In this document: positions 1-8,677 of the stretch, piece after piece
Numbering within the stretch: the stretch's first letter is position 1
Layout of the letters: each line of letters opens with the position of its first letter
Assembly: GCA_023489375.1 (NCBI GenBank)
Contig: JAMDCX010000075.1
Span: 1-35,326, forward strand
Reading direction: 5' to 3'
DNA: 35,326 nucleotides
From: Planctomycetota bacterium
Lineage (GTDB): Bacteria > Planctomycetota > Phycisphaerae > WQYP01
Program-made: the position numbers and the translations under genes
The notes under the pieces: model-generated
Told to the model about the DNA's origin: nothing
The model's input: only the letters and a program-made list of their open reading frames with translations
The model's database searches: none

Positions 1-92
1 TCAATGTATATTCCAATACACTTTCCTCCTCGCTTCGCGCCCACAACCTCCTGGCCCTCCGTCAACCCTAATTTGTAGGCGTGACAGAGCAC
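1..92 (+). repeat. Repeat family A, right end (copy A0, cut by window edge)
   Basis: This stretch matches the right-hand part of the complete element at 20858-21122 and the interrupted copy at 31488-32066. Shared landmarks in order are the AATACAC(TT)TCCT block, CTTCGCG, the GGCC(C/TG)CCGTCAA block, AATTT(G/A)(T/C)AGG and the terminal GACAGAGCAC. The rest of the element lies outside the window. No reading frame is conserved among copies, so I read it as non-coding. It ends about 80 bp before the start of the LacI-type regulator. Confidence 0.7.
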
Positions 93-173
93 TAGTTTTG
101 CGGCCGGTTTTCTTTCATTCCTGACTTCTGATAGTATTTCTTATCAGCGGTTAAAGAATTGGAGTTGCCATCC

Positions 174-1421
174 ATGGACAGACCACAGCGAAAAAAGCCC
201 GCCAAATCGCGGTCAGGTGCAGCTATTATGACGTCCGCCGACGGCCGTATTCCTTCGCGTGGAGAAAGTGGTCCGACTGGAAAAAGCGTGGAAACAGCCG
301 TACAGAAGCGAGCGTTGTCCAACGGCAGTGGACGGGTATCCCGCAACAGCATTAGCGCGGCGAAAGATCTCGCCAGAATTTTGGGACTCTCCCGCTCCAC
401 GGTTTCCGTGGTGATGCGCGGAGAGTCGGCAAAATTTAAGCTGGCGCCGCGTACAGTAGCGCGAGTGCTTGCCGCCGCCAGGCAATATAATTATACGCCC
501 AATGCTTCCGCGCAGAATCTTCGCCGGCGACGTTCCAACACGGTAACCCTTATTGTCAGCAATTTCCGGTTTGATTGGACGGAGGAATTGTTTGCCGGTG
601 CGGTCGAAATACTTCACCACCATAACCTTACGCCGATTGTCACCGCGCATAGCAGTAATCCGTTGCGGCAGGAGACGGAGATCATGGCCGCCATAAGGCG
701 GCGCGACGCAGCGGTTTTATACCAGCCTTTAATAGAACAACACGCGTTATATCAGCGTCTGCTGGATGTGAATATACCGTTGATTCTGGTGGGAGATTAT
801 TCCGCCGGAACTGAACACATCAGCCATGTGATTTGGGATGCCGATGCGGCCGCACACCTGGCGGTGCGGCACCTTATCGCCATGGGTCGCACCCGCATTG
901 GATATGTAGGGGTGAATCTGCCGCTGGAAATGCACCAGAAGCGCTTCTGGGCCTATCAGCGGGAGCTCAAGGCGGCGGGCCTGACGTCCAATCCGCAATG
1001 GATATACCGGGCCGATCCGCATATATCCACCCATGAAGAGCTTCTTACCCAGGCGATCCCGCATATTTTTGCGCCCGGACGTACGCCACCGGATGCGATA
1101 TTTGCCATGAATGACGGCATTGCCATTCCGCTGATTACGGAAATAGAACGCCTCGGTCTGCACGTTCCCGAGGATGTCGCGGTGGCTGGAATTGGCGATA
1201 TGCCGATGTCGGGCGCCTGGGGTATTAATCTTACCACAGTCCGGGAACCGGTGCGGGCTATGGGATTGGAGGCGGCACGCGTAGTTGTGAGCCTCATTGA
1301 CGATCCCGGCAAGGCTCCCATACATCGGCTTCTTCCCACAGGCGATCTGATTGTACGACGAAGCACTATGGCCGCGCCGCAAACCGGAAAACGCCTTAAC
1401 GGTGTTGCGGGCAGGGTATGA
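174..1421 (+). CDS. LacI-family transcriptional regulator
   Basis: A LacI/GalR-type repressor: an N-terminal helix-turn-helix followed by a periplasmic-binding-protein-like sensor domain. The HTH lies at about residues 60-110 (AAKDLARILGLSRSTVS, then the hinge-type YTPNASAQNLRRRRS). The sensor domain runs to about residue 395, with the typical AIFAMNDGIA and VPEDVAVAGIGD segments near its end. A TTG start at 159 is open in the same frame, but ATG 174 has a GGAG nine bases upstream and is preferred. The basic, low-complexity tail of about 60 residues before the HTH is unusual, because LacI proteins normally begin directly with the HTH; an internal start at ATG 228 would shorten it. No sugar gene is adjacent on the same strand, so the ligand and targets cannot be named. 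Upstream lies the end of repeat A. Confidence 0.9.
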   Translation: MDRPQRKKPAKSRSGAAIMTSADGRIPSRGESGPTGKSVETAVQKRALSNGSGRVSRNSISAAKDLARILGLSRSTVSVVMRGESAKFKLAPRTVARVLAAARQYNYTPNASAQNLRRRRSNTVTLIVSNFRFDWTEELFAGAVEILHHHNLTPIVTAHSSNPLRQETEIMAAIRRRDAAVLYQPLIEQHALYQRLLDVNIPLILVGDYSAGTEHISHVIWDADAAAHLAVRHLIAMGRTRIGYVGVNLPLEMHQKRFWAYQRELKAAGLTSNPQWIYRADPHISTHEELLTQAIPHIFAPGRTPPDAIFAMNDGIAIPLITEIERLGLHVPEDVAVAGIGDMPMSGAWGINLTTVREPVRAMGLEAARVVVSLIDDPGKAPIHRLLPTGDLIVRRSTMAAPQTGKRLNGVAGRV

Positions 1422-1607
1422 TGGATAACTGTTTATAATCATGGGAATGCAAGGATTTTTCTGGCACCTTGGATCGTTCAGCAGGTCGGTTGAGAACCAG
1501 GGATTTTTCATATTTTGCAACCTACCGGCGCGGCGGTGAAGGCCGAACTTGAAAAGACTTGGTTTCAAGTTATGCGCCAATGTGCATACATATACATATA
1601 AATTAAT

Positions 1608-1681
1608 TGGGCGTTGAAGGACTCGGACCTTCGACCTTACGGGTGTGATCCGTACGCTCTAACCAACTGAGCTAAACGCCC
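1608..1681 (-). tRNA. tRNA-Val (anticodon CAC)
   Basis: Reading the minus strand gives a full cloverleaf. The acceptor is GGGCGTT paired with AACGCCC, the D arm is GCTCAGTTGGTTAGAGC, the anticodon stem is TACGG/CCGTA around loop ATCACAC, and the T arm is GAAGG-TCCGAGT-CCTTC. The anticodon is CAC (valine, GUG codons). The discriminator base is A and CCA is not encoded. Flanking stretches 1422-1607 and 1682-1833 hold no recognisable gene. Confidence 0.95.
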
Positions 1682-1833
1682 GCACACTGAATTATCATAT
1701 TACCGGAAGGTCGGGATGGATTCAATGCGGAGCGGCCTTGGATGTTCAAGGTCCCGGCAGCTATCAGGTCGAATGCAGATTCAGGATGTGCATCAGACAG
1801 GTGTGTGAATTTGGCATCCATGATATGTCGGCC

Positions 1834-2679
1834 TTACTCCAAAAGCATATTATCAAGCAAGCGGGTGGTACCCAGTCTGGCGGCTACTAGTAACACGGCG
1901 GGGGAGCTTACCAGGCCGTTGAACGCGGTGAGCGTTTCTGCGTGACAGGCTAGAGCGTATTGGACCTCCATGCCAGCCTTGCTTATCAACGTATACATTG
2001 CCGATTGCAGTGTTGCTGCATCACGCTGCCCACTGCGGTAGTGGTCCCTGGCAGCACACAGAGCCTGATAAATCGCGCCGGCACAAGCACGTTGTGAAGC
2101 CGACAAATATCGGTTGCGGCTGCTCATGGCCAGGCCGTCCGGTTCGCGTATGGTAGGAGCGGTAATAATTTCCACCGGCATATTCAAATCGGCCACCAAC
2201 CGCCGCAGAATCAATTGTTGTTGAAAATCCTTCTGCCCCAGAATCATGACCGCCGGCTGCACAAGATTCAATAATTTCGTCACTACGGTAGCTACACCCC
2301 GGAAATGTCCAGGCCGGAAGGCCCCTTCGAGCACCGCGCCCAGAGGTCCTGGATCAATCGAAATGGCGGAACCGTCGGGATACATTTCTTCCAGCGACGG
2401 GACAAAAACAGCATCCGCTCCCCACCGTCTTAAATGATCCATATCCAGTTCCAAGGGCCGGGGATATTTATGATAATCTTCATGAGGACCGAATTGGGTT
2501 GGATTGACGAAGATGGAAGCGACAACAATTCCATGAATATCCGCAATTTTTCTGGCCATTTGAACCAGACTGCCGTGCCCTTCATGTAAAGCTCCCATGG
2601 TGGGAACAAAAATGATCTTTTCCGGTCCCGTAGATTGTCGGTAACCGCGTAAATCAGCAATAGTTTTATATATCTTCAT
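1834..2679 (-). CDS. panC: Pantothenate synthetase (pantoate-beta-alanine ligase)
   Basis: Condenses pantoate with beta-alanine using ATP, the last step of pantothenate synthesis in the cytoplasm. Family hallmarks are the HIGH-type PTMGALHEGH near the N-terminus, the ILGQKDFQQ segment, the IREPDGLAMSSRNRYLS segment (KMSKS-like) and the FRGVATVV region. Starting at 2679 (MKIYKTIADL) gives 281 residues, the usual length, and lies 7 bases after the folK stop. An upstream in-frame ATG at 2709 would overlap folK and add ten non-conserved residues. It is the last gene of the minus-strand run dapL - glycosyltransferase - folK - panC, which joins two vitamin pathways. Confidence 0.95.
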   Translation of the reverse strand: MKIYKTIADLRGYRQSTGPEKIIFVPTMGALHEGHGSLVQMARKIADIHGIVVASIFVNPTQFGPHEDYHKYPRPLELDMDHLRRWGADAVFVPSLEEMYPDGSAISIDPGPLGAVLEGAFRPGHFRGVATVVTKLLNLVQPAVMILGQKDFQQQLILRRLVADLNMPVEIITAPTIREPDGLAMSSRNRYLSASQRACAGAIYQALCAARDHYRSGQRDAATLQSAMYTLISKAGMEVQYALACHAETLTAFNGLVSSPAVLLVAARLGTTRLLDNMLLE

Positions 2680-2686
2680 ACTTTGA

Positions 2687-3187
2687 TCATACTTGCTGGA
2701 CCGGTACATCGGATCCGGTGGGGCAAGCCTGTAATAAAGCCCGAATAGATTTTCCCAGCCGTGGATGAATCAGTTCCGGAGCGATCTGGGCCAGCGGGCG
2801 TAACACAAAAACCCGTTCGTGCATACGCGGATGCGGAATTTCAAGTTCCTGATTATTTATAAGCAGGTTGTCATACAGGAGAACATCGAGATCAATGATA
2901 CGGGGACCATGCCGTATTTCGCACCTGCGATCACGTCCAGTATCACGTTCAATAGCGAATAACGCCAAAAGCAGTTTTTCCGGCAGTAAATCAGTGGCCA
3001 AACGCACGGCCGCATTGAGATAATCTCCCTGTCCGGGCGGCCCGCCGACGGGTGCGGTATTGATAAAATCGGAAACCCTTTCCACCCGCGTAGTCGGCAG
3101 CCGTGTCATCGCCGCCAGAGCCCGGTGCAGATTTTCCGCGCGGTTACCAAGATTGCTGCCCAGTGCGATGTAACAAATGGCTGCCAT
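2687..3187 (-). CDS. folK: 2-amino-4-hydroxy-6-hydroxymethyldihydropteridine pyrophosphokinase
   Basis: Transfers pyrophosphate from ATP to 6-hydroxymethyl-dihydropterin in folate synthesis. The protein shows the N-terminal IALGSNLGN motif, the FINTAPVGGPPGQGDYLNA substrate loop and the HPPK signature GPRIIDLDVLLYD followed by IPHPRMHERVFVL. ATG 3187 is chosen because it has GGAAG nine bases upstream and the protein then begins MAAICYIALGSN as expected; the frame is open further upstream to 3226, but this overlaps the preceding gene. The length of 166 residues is typical. The gene starts 16 bases after the glycosyltransferase stop and is followed 7 bases later by panC. Confidence 0.95.
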   Translation of the reverse strand: MAAICYIALGSNLGNRAENLHRALAAMTRLPTTRVERVSDFINTAPVGGPPGQGDYLNAAVRLATDLLPEKLLLALFAIERDTGRDRRCEIRHGPRIIDLDVLLYDNLLINNQELEIPHPRMHERVFVLRPLAQIAPELIHPRLGKSIRALLQACPTGSDVPVQQV

Positions 3188-3203
3188 GAAGTTGTACTTC
3201 CGA

Positions 3204-4541
3204 TTAGATGGTTCTGGACGCCTCATCCGGTGTTGCGTGGGGAGTTTCTATCTCCCGCGGCCGGGCGGTGAAAATTACCAGCATCAGTAATACCGACGCC
3301 CAAAGTGATACCCCTATGGTCAATAACCAGCGGTGCCCGTCCGGGCCGAAGATTTTTCCCACATCGGTGGTCAAAAACATTAGAAAAGCCGCCACGGATA
3401 GTGCGATCAACGCGCGCCGCCGCGTGATGTAAGGCATCAGCGGATCGGACAAAATCATACCCGCCGCCGCCAAGGTGAGAATCAGGGTAACAAAGTGCGG
3501 TACCCAGGTGCGTGGCGAGGCCCAGAGCATAAATGCCGCTACACCGCCAATTTCCAGCACATAGCGCCGATGTTGCAATGTCGCCAGCCGTCGGCGCGAC
3601 CACCACAAGCCCACGACCCCGATAACCACAAGTACAATGCGGATGACCATATCGGCAACCGGGGCCGGCAAATTAATCACATTGACATAATGGGCGGGAT
3701 GCAGTTGATCCGGGTGCATGGGAAAGGCCGGAACATGGCGAATGAGCCGGGCGATAAATACCGGAATGGATTGCCCGACAAAATAGGTCAGATGTCCGCC
3801 CCGCAAATAAGGTACAATCATAATATCGGTCCATTGGTGCAGCCAGAGCAGATTTTGGTGCCAACCGAAGATTGCCGCTGGAATCAACAGCAATCCGAGA
3901 ATCAACCCGACTATAATTCCCGCCGCCACCTGCCATTGACGTTTCCATAGGAAATAAATCAAAAACACCAGGGGTGTCACTTTAATACATACGGCGAGGC
4001 CAACGAGAATACCACCGGTCCATTTCCATCCCGGCGCATCCAATTGCGCTGCGCATAATCCGAGCGTCAGTGGCAGCAGCATGAGCAGATTCGTCTGCCC
4101 TTCCTGAATATCGCCCAGGACCGGCCATAACCAAACGGCCAGAATCAGCAGTATGGCCGTCAACGACAGTTTAACCCCCGCCTGTCGGGCCATGCGATAC
4201 ACGGCCCAGAATATACCGATACAAAAAACATATTTACACAAAGCCCAAACCAGTTCCGCATTCGGCGGAGAAAACCAGGTTAATGGTCCAAAAACCGCCA
4301 GAGTCAGCGGCGGCGTGGGAAACGTATCACTGGTATATGGTACATGGTGTTGAATGAACGGCGGCACTACCACCATCCAGCGATCCAAGTCATTGACGTA
4401 ATGCGTAGAACCGGTTTTCTCACGGTGCAGCACCCGGTCACGGGCCTGAAAGGCCGCCACAATGGTGATGATCAGCCCCACAGTCAGAATGATACTCACC
4501 GCGATCTGATACCGTGATAACTGTGAAGTCTTTTTATTCAC
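3204..4541 (-). CDS. GT87 (DUF2029) family polyprenyl-phosphate-type membrane glycosyltransferase
   Basis: A protein of 445 residues made largely of hydrophobic segments, beginning with a membrane span at about residues 11-30. After the first span come the acidic DLDRW motif and the PFIQHHVPYTSDTFPTPPLTL segment, the arrangement seen in the extracytoplasmic loop of GT87/DUF2029 (PimE- or AglQ-like) glycosyltransferases that use lipid-linked sugars. About ten further spans follow, with QEGQTNLLMLLPLTLG and the GGILVGLAVCIKVTPLVFLIYFL region characteristic of the family. Sugar and acceptor cannot be inferred. Start is GTG 4541 with a poor ribosome-binding site. It sits 48 bases after dapL and 16 bases before folK; its link to either pathway is not evident. 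Confidence 0.8.
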   Translation of the reverse strand: MNKKTSQLSRYQIAVSIILTVGLIITIVAAFQARDRVLHREKTGSTHYVNDLDRWMVVVPPFIQHHVPYTSDTFPTPPLTLAVFGPLTWFSPPNAELVWALCKYVFCIGIFWAVYRMARQAGVKLSLTAILLILAVWLWPVLGDIQEGQTNLLMLLPLTLGLCAAQLDAPGWKWTGGILVGLAVCIKVTPLVFLIYFLWKRQWQVAAGIIVGLILGLLLIPAAIFGWHQNLLWLHQWTDIMIVPYLRGGHLTYFVGQSIPVFIARLIRHVPAFPMHPDQLHPAHYVNVINLPAPVADMVIRIVLVVIGVVGLWWSRRRLATLQHRRYVLEIGGVAAFMLWASPRTWVPHFVTLILTLAAAGMILSDPLMPYITRRRALIALSVAAFLMFLTTDVGKIFGPDGHRWLLTIGVSLWASVLLMLVIFTARPREIETPHATPDEASRTI

Positions 4542-4589
4542 GTCGTGAACCGCATCTTTCTGTACCCGCCCATAAAGCGGCGAGACTGT

Positions 4590-5756
4590 TTATATCTTCA
4601 ACCGGGCAATCCGGCTGACGGCCTCATGCAGACGCGACTCTTCTACGGTCAGCGCCAAACGCAAATAGCCTTCCGCCGGCGGTCCGAACCCTGCACCTGG
4701 AACCGTCACCACATTCGCTTCTTCCAGCAGTCGATTACATACATCCATCGAGCTGGTACCGTTCGGCGTATTGACCCAACAGAAGAAGCCCGCGGCAGGC
4801 TTGCGGAACTTCCAGCCGATCGCCGCCAGACCACCATGCAGTGTATCGCGGCGGCGGCGATAAGTGTCCATCTGTTTTTTAACCTCCGGGTGATCATAGT
4901 GCTCCAACGCCACGGTACCCGCCACTTGAATGGCGTTAAACTGTCCAGAATCTACATTCCCCTTCACTTGTCCTAACGCCGCCACCACGGCCGGATTGCC
5001 CACGGCCCAGCCGATACGCCACCCGGTCATATTGAAACTTTTGGACAGCGAATGAAATTCAATGGCGACATCCATGGCTCCAGGAACCTGTAAAATACTG
5101 CATGGGGGTTGCTCAAAATAGACCTCCCCATAAGCCAGATCGTTGGCGATAATCCAATGGTATTGCTTCGCCATGGCCACAGCTTTTTTATAAAAACTCA
5201 ACGGTGCCGTCGCCGCCGTTGGATTGTTGGGATAATTTAACCACAGCAACCGCGCCTGCTGTCGGACATCTTCAGGAATAGCCGTCAAATCCGGCAGAAA
5301 ATCGTTTTTTTCCAGCAAAGGCAGGTGAAACACCCGCCCGCCGGAAAAAATCGCTCCGCTGGCATACACCGGATATCCTGGTTGTGGCACCAGAACGACA
5401 TCTCCCGGATTGATCACCGCCATGGGTAAATGGGCGATACCATCCTTGGAGCCGATGGTGGTGATGATGTTTTGCCCGGCATCCACCGTCACACCGAATC
5501 GCCGTTGCATGAATCCTGCCGCAGCCTGGCGAAAGGCGGGCACCCCCTCATCAAAGGGATAACGATGATTTTTGGGATCGTAAATAGCCTTGGCCATTTC
5601 ATCAATAATAAATTTATGCGTCGGCAAATCAGGATCACCGACTCCCAGATTAATGACATCCTTACCCGCCGCCAGAAGTTCCCGCTTTTTGCGGTCAATT
5701 TCAATAAATAGATACGGCGGTAAGGCCTGTAAACGTTGAGACTTGGTAAAAGACAT
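4590..5756 (-). CDS. dapL: LL-diaminopimelate aminotransferase (class I/II PLP aminotransferase)
   Basis: A PLP aminotransferase that should convert tetrahydrodipicolinate directly to LL-diaminopimelate, feeding lysine and peptidoglycan synthesis. Seen in the sequence: RLQALPPYLF near the N-terminus, INLGVGDPDLPTH, the YPFDEG motif, SKDGIAHLP, PNNPTAA, the ANDLAYGE cofactor-contact segment, the SLSKSFNMTGWRIGW segment carrying the PLP-binding lysine at about residue 236, and the C-terminal GYLRLALT. These match DapL better than aspartate aminotransferases, but function is assigned from motifs only. ATG 5756 has GGAAAGG eight bases upstream; the frame is open up to 5837, giving 27 non-conserved residues. 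A 224-bp gap separates it from divergently transcribed lgt. Confidence 0.88.
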   Translation of the reverse strand: MSFTKSQRLQALPPYLFIEIDRKKRELLAAGKDVINLGVGDPDLPTHKFIIDEMAKAIYDPKNHRYPFDEGVPAFRQAAAGFMQRRFGVTVDAGQNIITTIGSKDGIAHLPMAVINPGDVVLVPQPGYPVYASGAIFSGGRVFHLPLLEKNDFLPDLTAIPEDVRQQARLLWLNYPNNPTAATAPLSFYKKAVAMAKQYHWIIANDLAYGEVYFEQPPCSILQVPGAMDVAIEFHSLSKSFNMTGWRIGWAVGNPAVVAALGQVKGNVDSGQFNAIQVAGTVALEHYDHPEVKKQMDTYRRRRDTLHGGLAAIGWKFRKPAAGFFCWVNTPNGTSSMDVCNRLLEEANVVTVPGAGFGPPAEGYLRLALTVEESRLHEAVSRIARLKI

Positions 5757-5980
5757 CCGGTATACCTTTCCATTATGTGGAACATTTACGGTACCTTCCA
5801 GGTACCGGGCAGATGTGTCAGTGTAAGAAATATTCAACTTCCGGTAAAGTACACCATTGGGAAAGCGGCCTCGTATAAAAGGCGGTGCTGCCGACCCCTT
5901 TATACTGGTGGCAATCGGTCATCACGCCCACGGCAGAATAAATGGGCTGCTGGGATTAACTTTAACGGAGACGTATTGCA

Positions 5981-7246
5981 GTGATATTGGCCTATTACAT
6001 TCAAACGCTGAATCCATTTATCTGGCAATGGGGAAACTCCGGTTTTGGTATCCGCTGGTATGGAACCGCGTATTTGTTGGGTTTCATTATCGCCTATCTG
6101 TTGATGAAAAGATTTATCCGCACCGGCCGCATGTTACTGCCGATGGAGCAGTTACCGGACTTTGTGCTCTTTGTGGCTATTTTTGGGGTTTTAATTGGCG
6201 GTCGGCTGGGAGAAGCGATACTTTACCGCCCTGGGATGTTTACTAATTTTTCTCCGCCTTTTCCTTATTGGGGATTGTTGAAAATCCAGGATGGCGGCAT
6301 GGCGGCACATGGTGGCATCGTGGGTGTTTTTATCGCCACATGGTTTTTCGCCCGTCGTCGGGGATATCGTTTTTTGAATCTGGTGGATTGCGGGGCCATG
6401 GTGGCGCCCATCGGCATTTTTTTTGGCCGCATCGCTAACTTCATTAATGGTGAGGTTTATGGGCACATCTCCCATGCCCCATGGGCGGTGCAGTTTCCAA
6501 CGGAATTAATTTATCAATCTCAAAGCCTCGACGCGCGTATCCGCCATTTAGCGGGCGCTGTTGCGTCGAAACATCCCAATTTGGCGCATTTTATGGATCA
6601 AAATCCGGTGGCGGGAATGGTGCGCTATTTAAGCCGCCATCTGCAATGGCATCATCCCAGCCTGGCGACCGCACTGGATTTGCATCCGCAAGAAGAAATT
6701 ATCAAATTGGCCCATAGTGGTAAATATCCGTTTCTTAATGAGCAATTGCGTCACATTCCGGATTTTTTACGTAAGATTCAACTTGATGTCCACGCCCGCC
6801 ACCTGGCGGAGCAGGTTATGGCTCACTATCCCAAACTGGCTGGTGCAATCCGCAACAATCCCAATATGGAGCTTATTAATTTAGCGCGGCAAGGCAATAC
6901 CTACGTCATATCGCATCTGCGTGATTTTCTCAATCCACGAATTCCATCGCAACTCATCGAAGCCTCACTGGAAGGTTTTTTGCTTTTTCTGCTGTGCTAC
7001 TGGATTGGTTGGCGCTGGAAAAAAGAAGGCATCGCCGCCGCTTCCTTCGCGGTACTGTATCCCATCATGCGGATGATTGGGGAACAATTTCGCGCCGGCG
7101 ATCAGCCGAAACTGATTTTCGGCCATTGGATCAGTCTTGGCGATATTTACAGCTGGCCCCTGCTGTTTCTTGGCTTGATTTTTCTTATCTGGGCCATCCG
7201 TCGTCCGATTCCAATCGTACCGACGATTCCAGCGGCGAAAGGATAA
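5981..7246 (+). CDS. lgt: Prolipoprotein diacylglyceryl transferase with large internal insertion
   Basis: Transfers diacylglycerol from phosphatidylglycerol to the lipobox cysteine of prelipoproteins in the inner membrane. Core motifs are present: GIRWYGTAYLLGF (residues 23-35), GGRLGEAILY, the GGMAAHGGIVGV signature (105-116), GRIANFINGEVYG (149-161), then PSQLIEASLEG and the last helix. Start is GTG 5981 with GGAG ten bases upstream. The protein has 421 residues, while Lgt is usually about 260-300. The excess is a soluble, helix-rich insertion at about residues 175-318, before the PSQL motif. It contains three related segments with an H(H/Y)P-x-LA ... P-x-x-E-I/L-I-x-LA pattern. The catalytic core appears intact. 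Confidence 0.93.
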   Translation: MILAYYIQTLNPFIWQWGNSGFGIRWYGTAYLLGFIIAYLLMKRFIRTGRMLLPMEQLPDFVLFVAIFGVLIGGRLGEAILYRPGMFTNFSPPFPYWGLLKIQDGGMAAHGGIVGVFIATWFFARRRGYRFLNLVDCGAMVAPIGIFFGRIANFINGEVYGHISHAPWAVQFPTELIYQSQSLDARIRHLAGAVASKHPNLAHFMDQNPVAGMVRYLSRHLQWHHPSLATALDLHPQEEIIKLAHSGKYPFLNEQLRHIPDFLRKIQLDVHARHLAEQVMAHYPKLAGAIRNNPNMELINLARQGNTYVISHLRDFLNPRIPSQLIEASLEGFLLFLLCYWIGWRWKKEGIAAASFAVLYPIMRMIGEQFRAGDQPKLIFGHWISLGDIYSWPLLFLGLIFLIWAIRRPIPIVPTIPAAKG

Positions 7247-7409
7247 TTTCCGGCAACGCCCGGAGATGCCACGCCATGCCGTGGCCGGTATTGGATTATA
7301 GGACCCATTATTCGCCACGCCTAAGCGTGTTCTGCAAGCGGTTGGCCCCGGTCCCCACCAGACGCCGCACCCCGTTTTTTACATTGGGCGAGCCGGCCTT
7401 GGCAAAAAG

Positions 7410-7434
7410 AATCATTAAATTTATCATAATGATT
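7410..7434. promoter_or_regulatory. Inverted repeat upstream of dxr
   Basis: AATCATTA at 7410-7417 is repeated inverted as TAATGATT at 7427-7434, with a 9-base AT-rich spacer, ending 37 bases before the dxr start. It could be an operator or an RNA hairpin in the leader. The rest of the 225-bp lgt-dxr gap contains only a short GCCACG/CGTGGC hairpin near 7270-7287. Confidence 0.35.
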
Positions 7435-7471
7435 GCTCGGCGGCTAAGGGCCGGTGAAGGAATTGCTTTTG

Positions 7472-8677
7472 ATGAACGACATAACCCCGATGGCGGTTGC
7501 TCCGCTTGTCTCTTCGCGTGGAATTGCCGTGCTTGGCAGCACTGGTTCCATTGGTACCAATACGCTTCAAGTCGTGGAACACTTAATAAAACAGGGACAG
7601 CCTTTTGAAGTTATCGGACTGGCAGCGGCATCCAGTTGGAAAAAACTGGCCGAACAAGCAGTGCGATTTAATCCCAAAGTGGTCATTTTAACTCACCCCG
7701 CCAATGCCGGCGATTTAACCGAACTTAAAACCGCTCTTGCCCATACACGTATAAAAGTGCTGACGGGCGATCAGGCCGTTGTAGACTTGGCGCGGCGCGA
7801 CGATGTAGCGGTAGTGGCCGCGTCGGTAGTGGGAGCGGCCGGGTTGGCTCCGGTACTGGCGGCGGCGGAGGCCGGTAAATGGATAGCTTTGTCTAATAAG
7901 GAGGCCTTGGTGGTTGCCGGCTGCCTGGTTATACCGCTGGTGGAAAAAAGCGGTGCCACGCTATTGCCGGTGGATTCAGAACATTCCGCCATATTCCAAT
8001 CGTTACGCTCCGGTCAATTACGCGAAATTGCGCGTATTATTTTGACCGCCAGTGGTGGTCCGTTTCGGAGCTGGACAGTTGAAAAGATGCGAACTGCCAC
8101 CGTGCAGGAGGCGTTAACCCATCCGAACTGGAGGATGGGACCAAAAATAACCATCGATTCCGCCACTTTAATGAATAAAGCTCTGGAAATTGTAGAAGCA
8201 CATTGGCTGTTTAATCTGCCGGCAGAAAGAATTGATGTGTTAATCCATCCCCAGTCAATTATTCACAGTATGATTGAATTTGTCGATGGCAGTACCATCG
8301 CGCAGCTTGGAACTCCCGATATGCGAACCGCCATTCAGTACGCTTTGACGCATCCGCAACGACATGGCGGATGCAGTTCGCGACTGGATTGGTCTACAAT
8401 TAAAGAAATGACCTTTGAGCAACCGGATCAACGCTTTCCCGCCCTCGGCATTGGTTATGAGGTAATCCGCCGTGGCGGTACCAGCGGTGCGGTGGCCAAT
8501 GCCGCCAATGAAACCGCCAATAGTCTTTTCCGGGCCGGTAAAATTCCGTTTGGAAAAATTGTGGATATTACCTCCGGTGTTCTGAAGAAACATCTGGATC
8601 ATGGTTTTGTGGGCCAGCCACAGCTCGCCGATTTATTGGCGGCTGATGCCTGGGCCCGTGCGGAGGCTGCACTATGA
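7472..8677 (+). CDS. dxr: 1-deoxy-D-xylulose 5-phosphate reductoisomerase
   Basis: Converts DXP to 2-C-methyl-D-erythritol 4-phosphate with NADPH, the committed step of the MEP isoprenoid pathway. The NADPH-binding motif GSTGSIGTNTLQ is at about residues 23-34. Metal and substrate residues lie in LSNKEALVVAG, LPVDSEHSAIFQ and the HPNWRMGPKITIDSATLMNK block, followed by HPQSIIHSMIEF. ATG 7472 is preferred because GAAGGA lies ten bases upstream; a GTG at 7454 is in frame but has no better site. The length of 401 residues is normal. Its stop overlaps the rseP start in ATGA, so the two should be translationally coupled. Confidence 0.96.
   Translation: MNDITPMAVAPLVSSRGIAVLGSTGSIGTNTLQVVEHLIKQGQPFEVIGLAAASSWKKLAEQAVRFNPKVVILTHPANAGDLTELKTALAHTRIKVLTGDQAVVDLARRDDVAVVAASVVGAAGLAPVLAAAEAGKWIALSNKEALVVAGCLVIPLVEKSGATLLPVDSEHSAIFQSLRSGQLREIARIILTASGGPFRSWTVEKMRTATVQEALTHPNWRMGPKITIDSATLMNKALEIVEAHWLFNLPAERIDVLIHPQSIIHSMIEFVDGSTIAQLGTPDMRTAIQYALTHPQRHGGCSSRLDWSTIKEMTFEQPDQRFPALGIGYEVIRRGGTSGAVANAANETANSLFRAGKIPFGKIVDITSGVLKKHLDHGFVGQPQLADLLAADAWARAEAAL

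Noticed and set aside
747..1580. Long minus-strand open frame opposite the LacI gene.
   Set aside because: The amino-acid make-up (His, Arg, Gly-rich) and lack of motifs mark it as an antisense shadow of the real gene.
5790..5806. Direct repeat of GGTACC between dapL and lgt as a possible operator.
   Set aside because: Six-base palindromic units of this kind are expected by chance, and no further copies or clear promoter context support a site.
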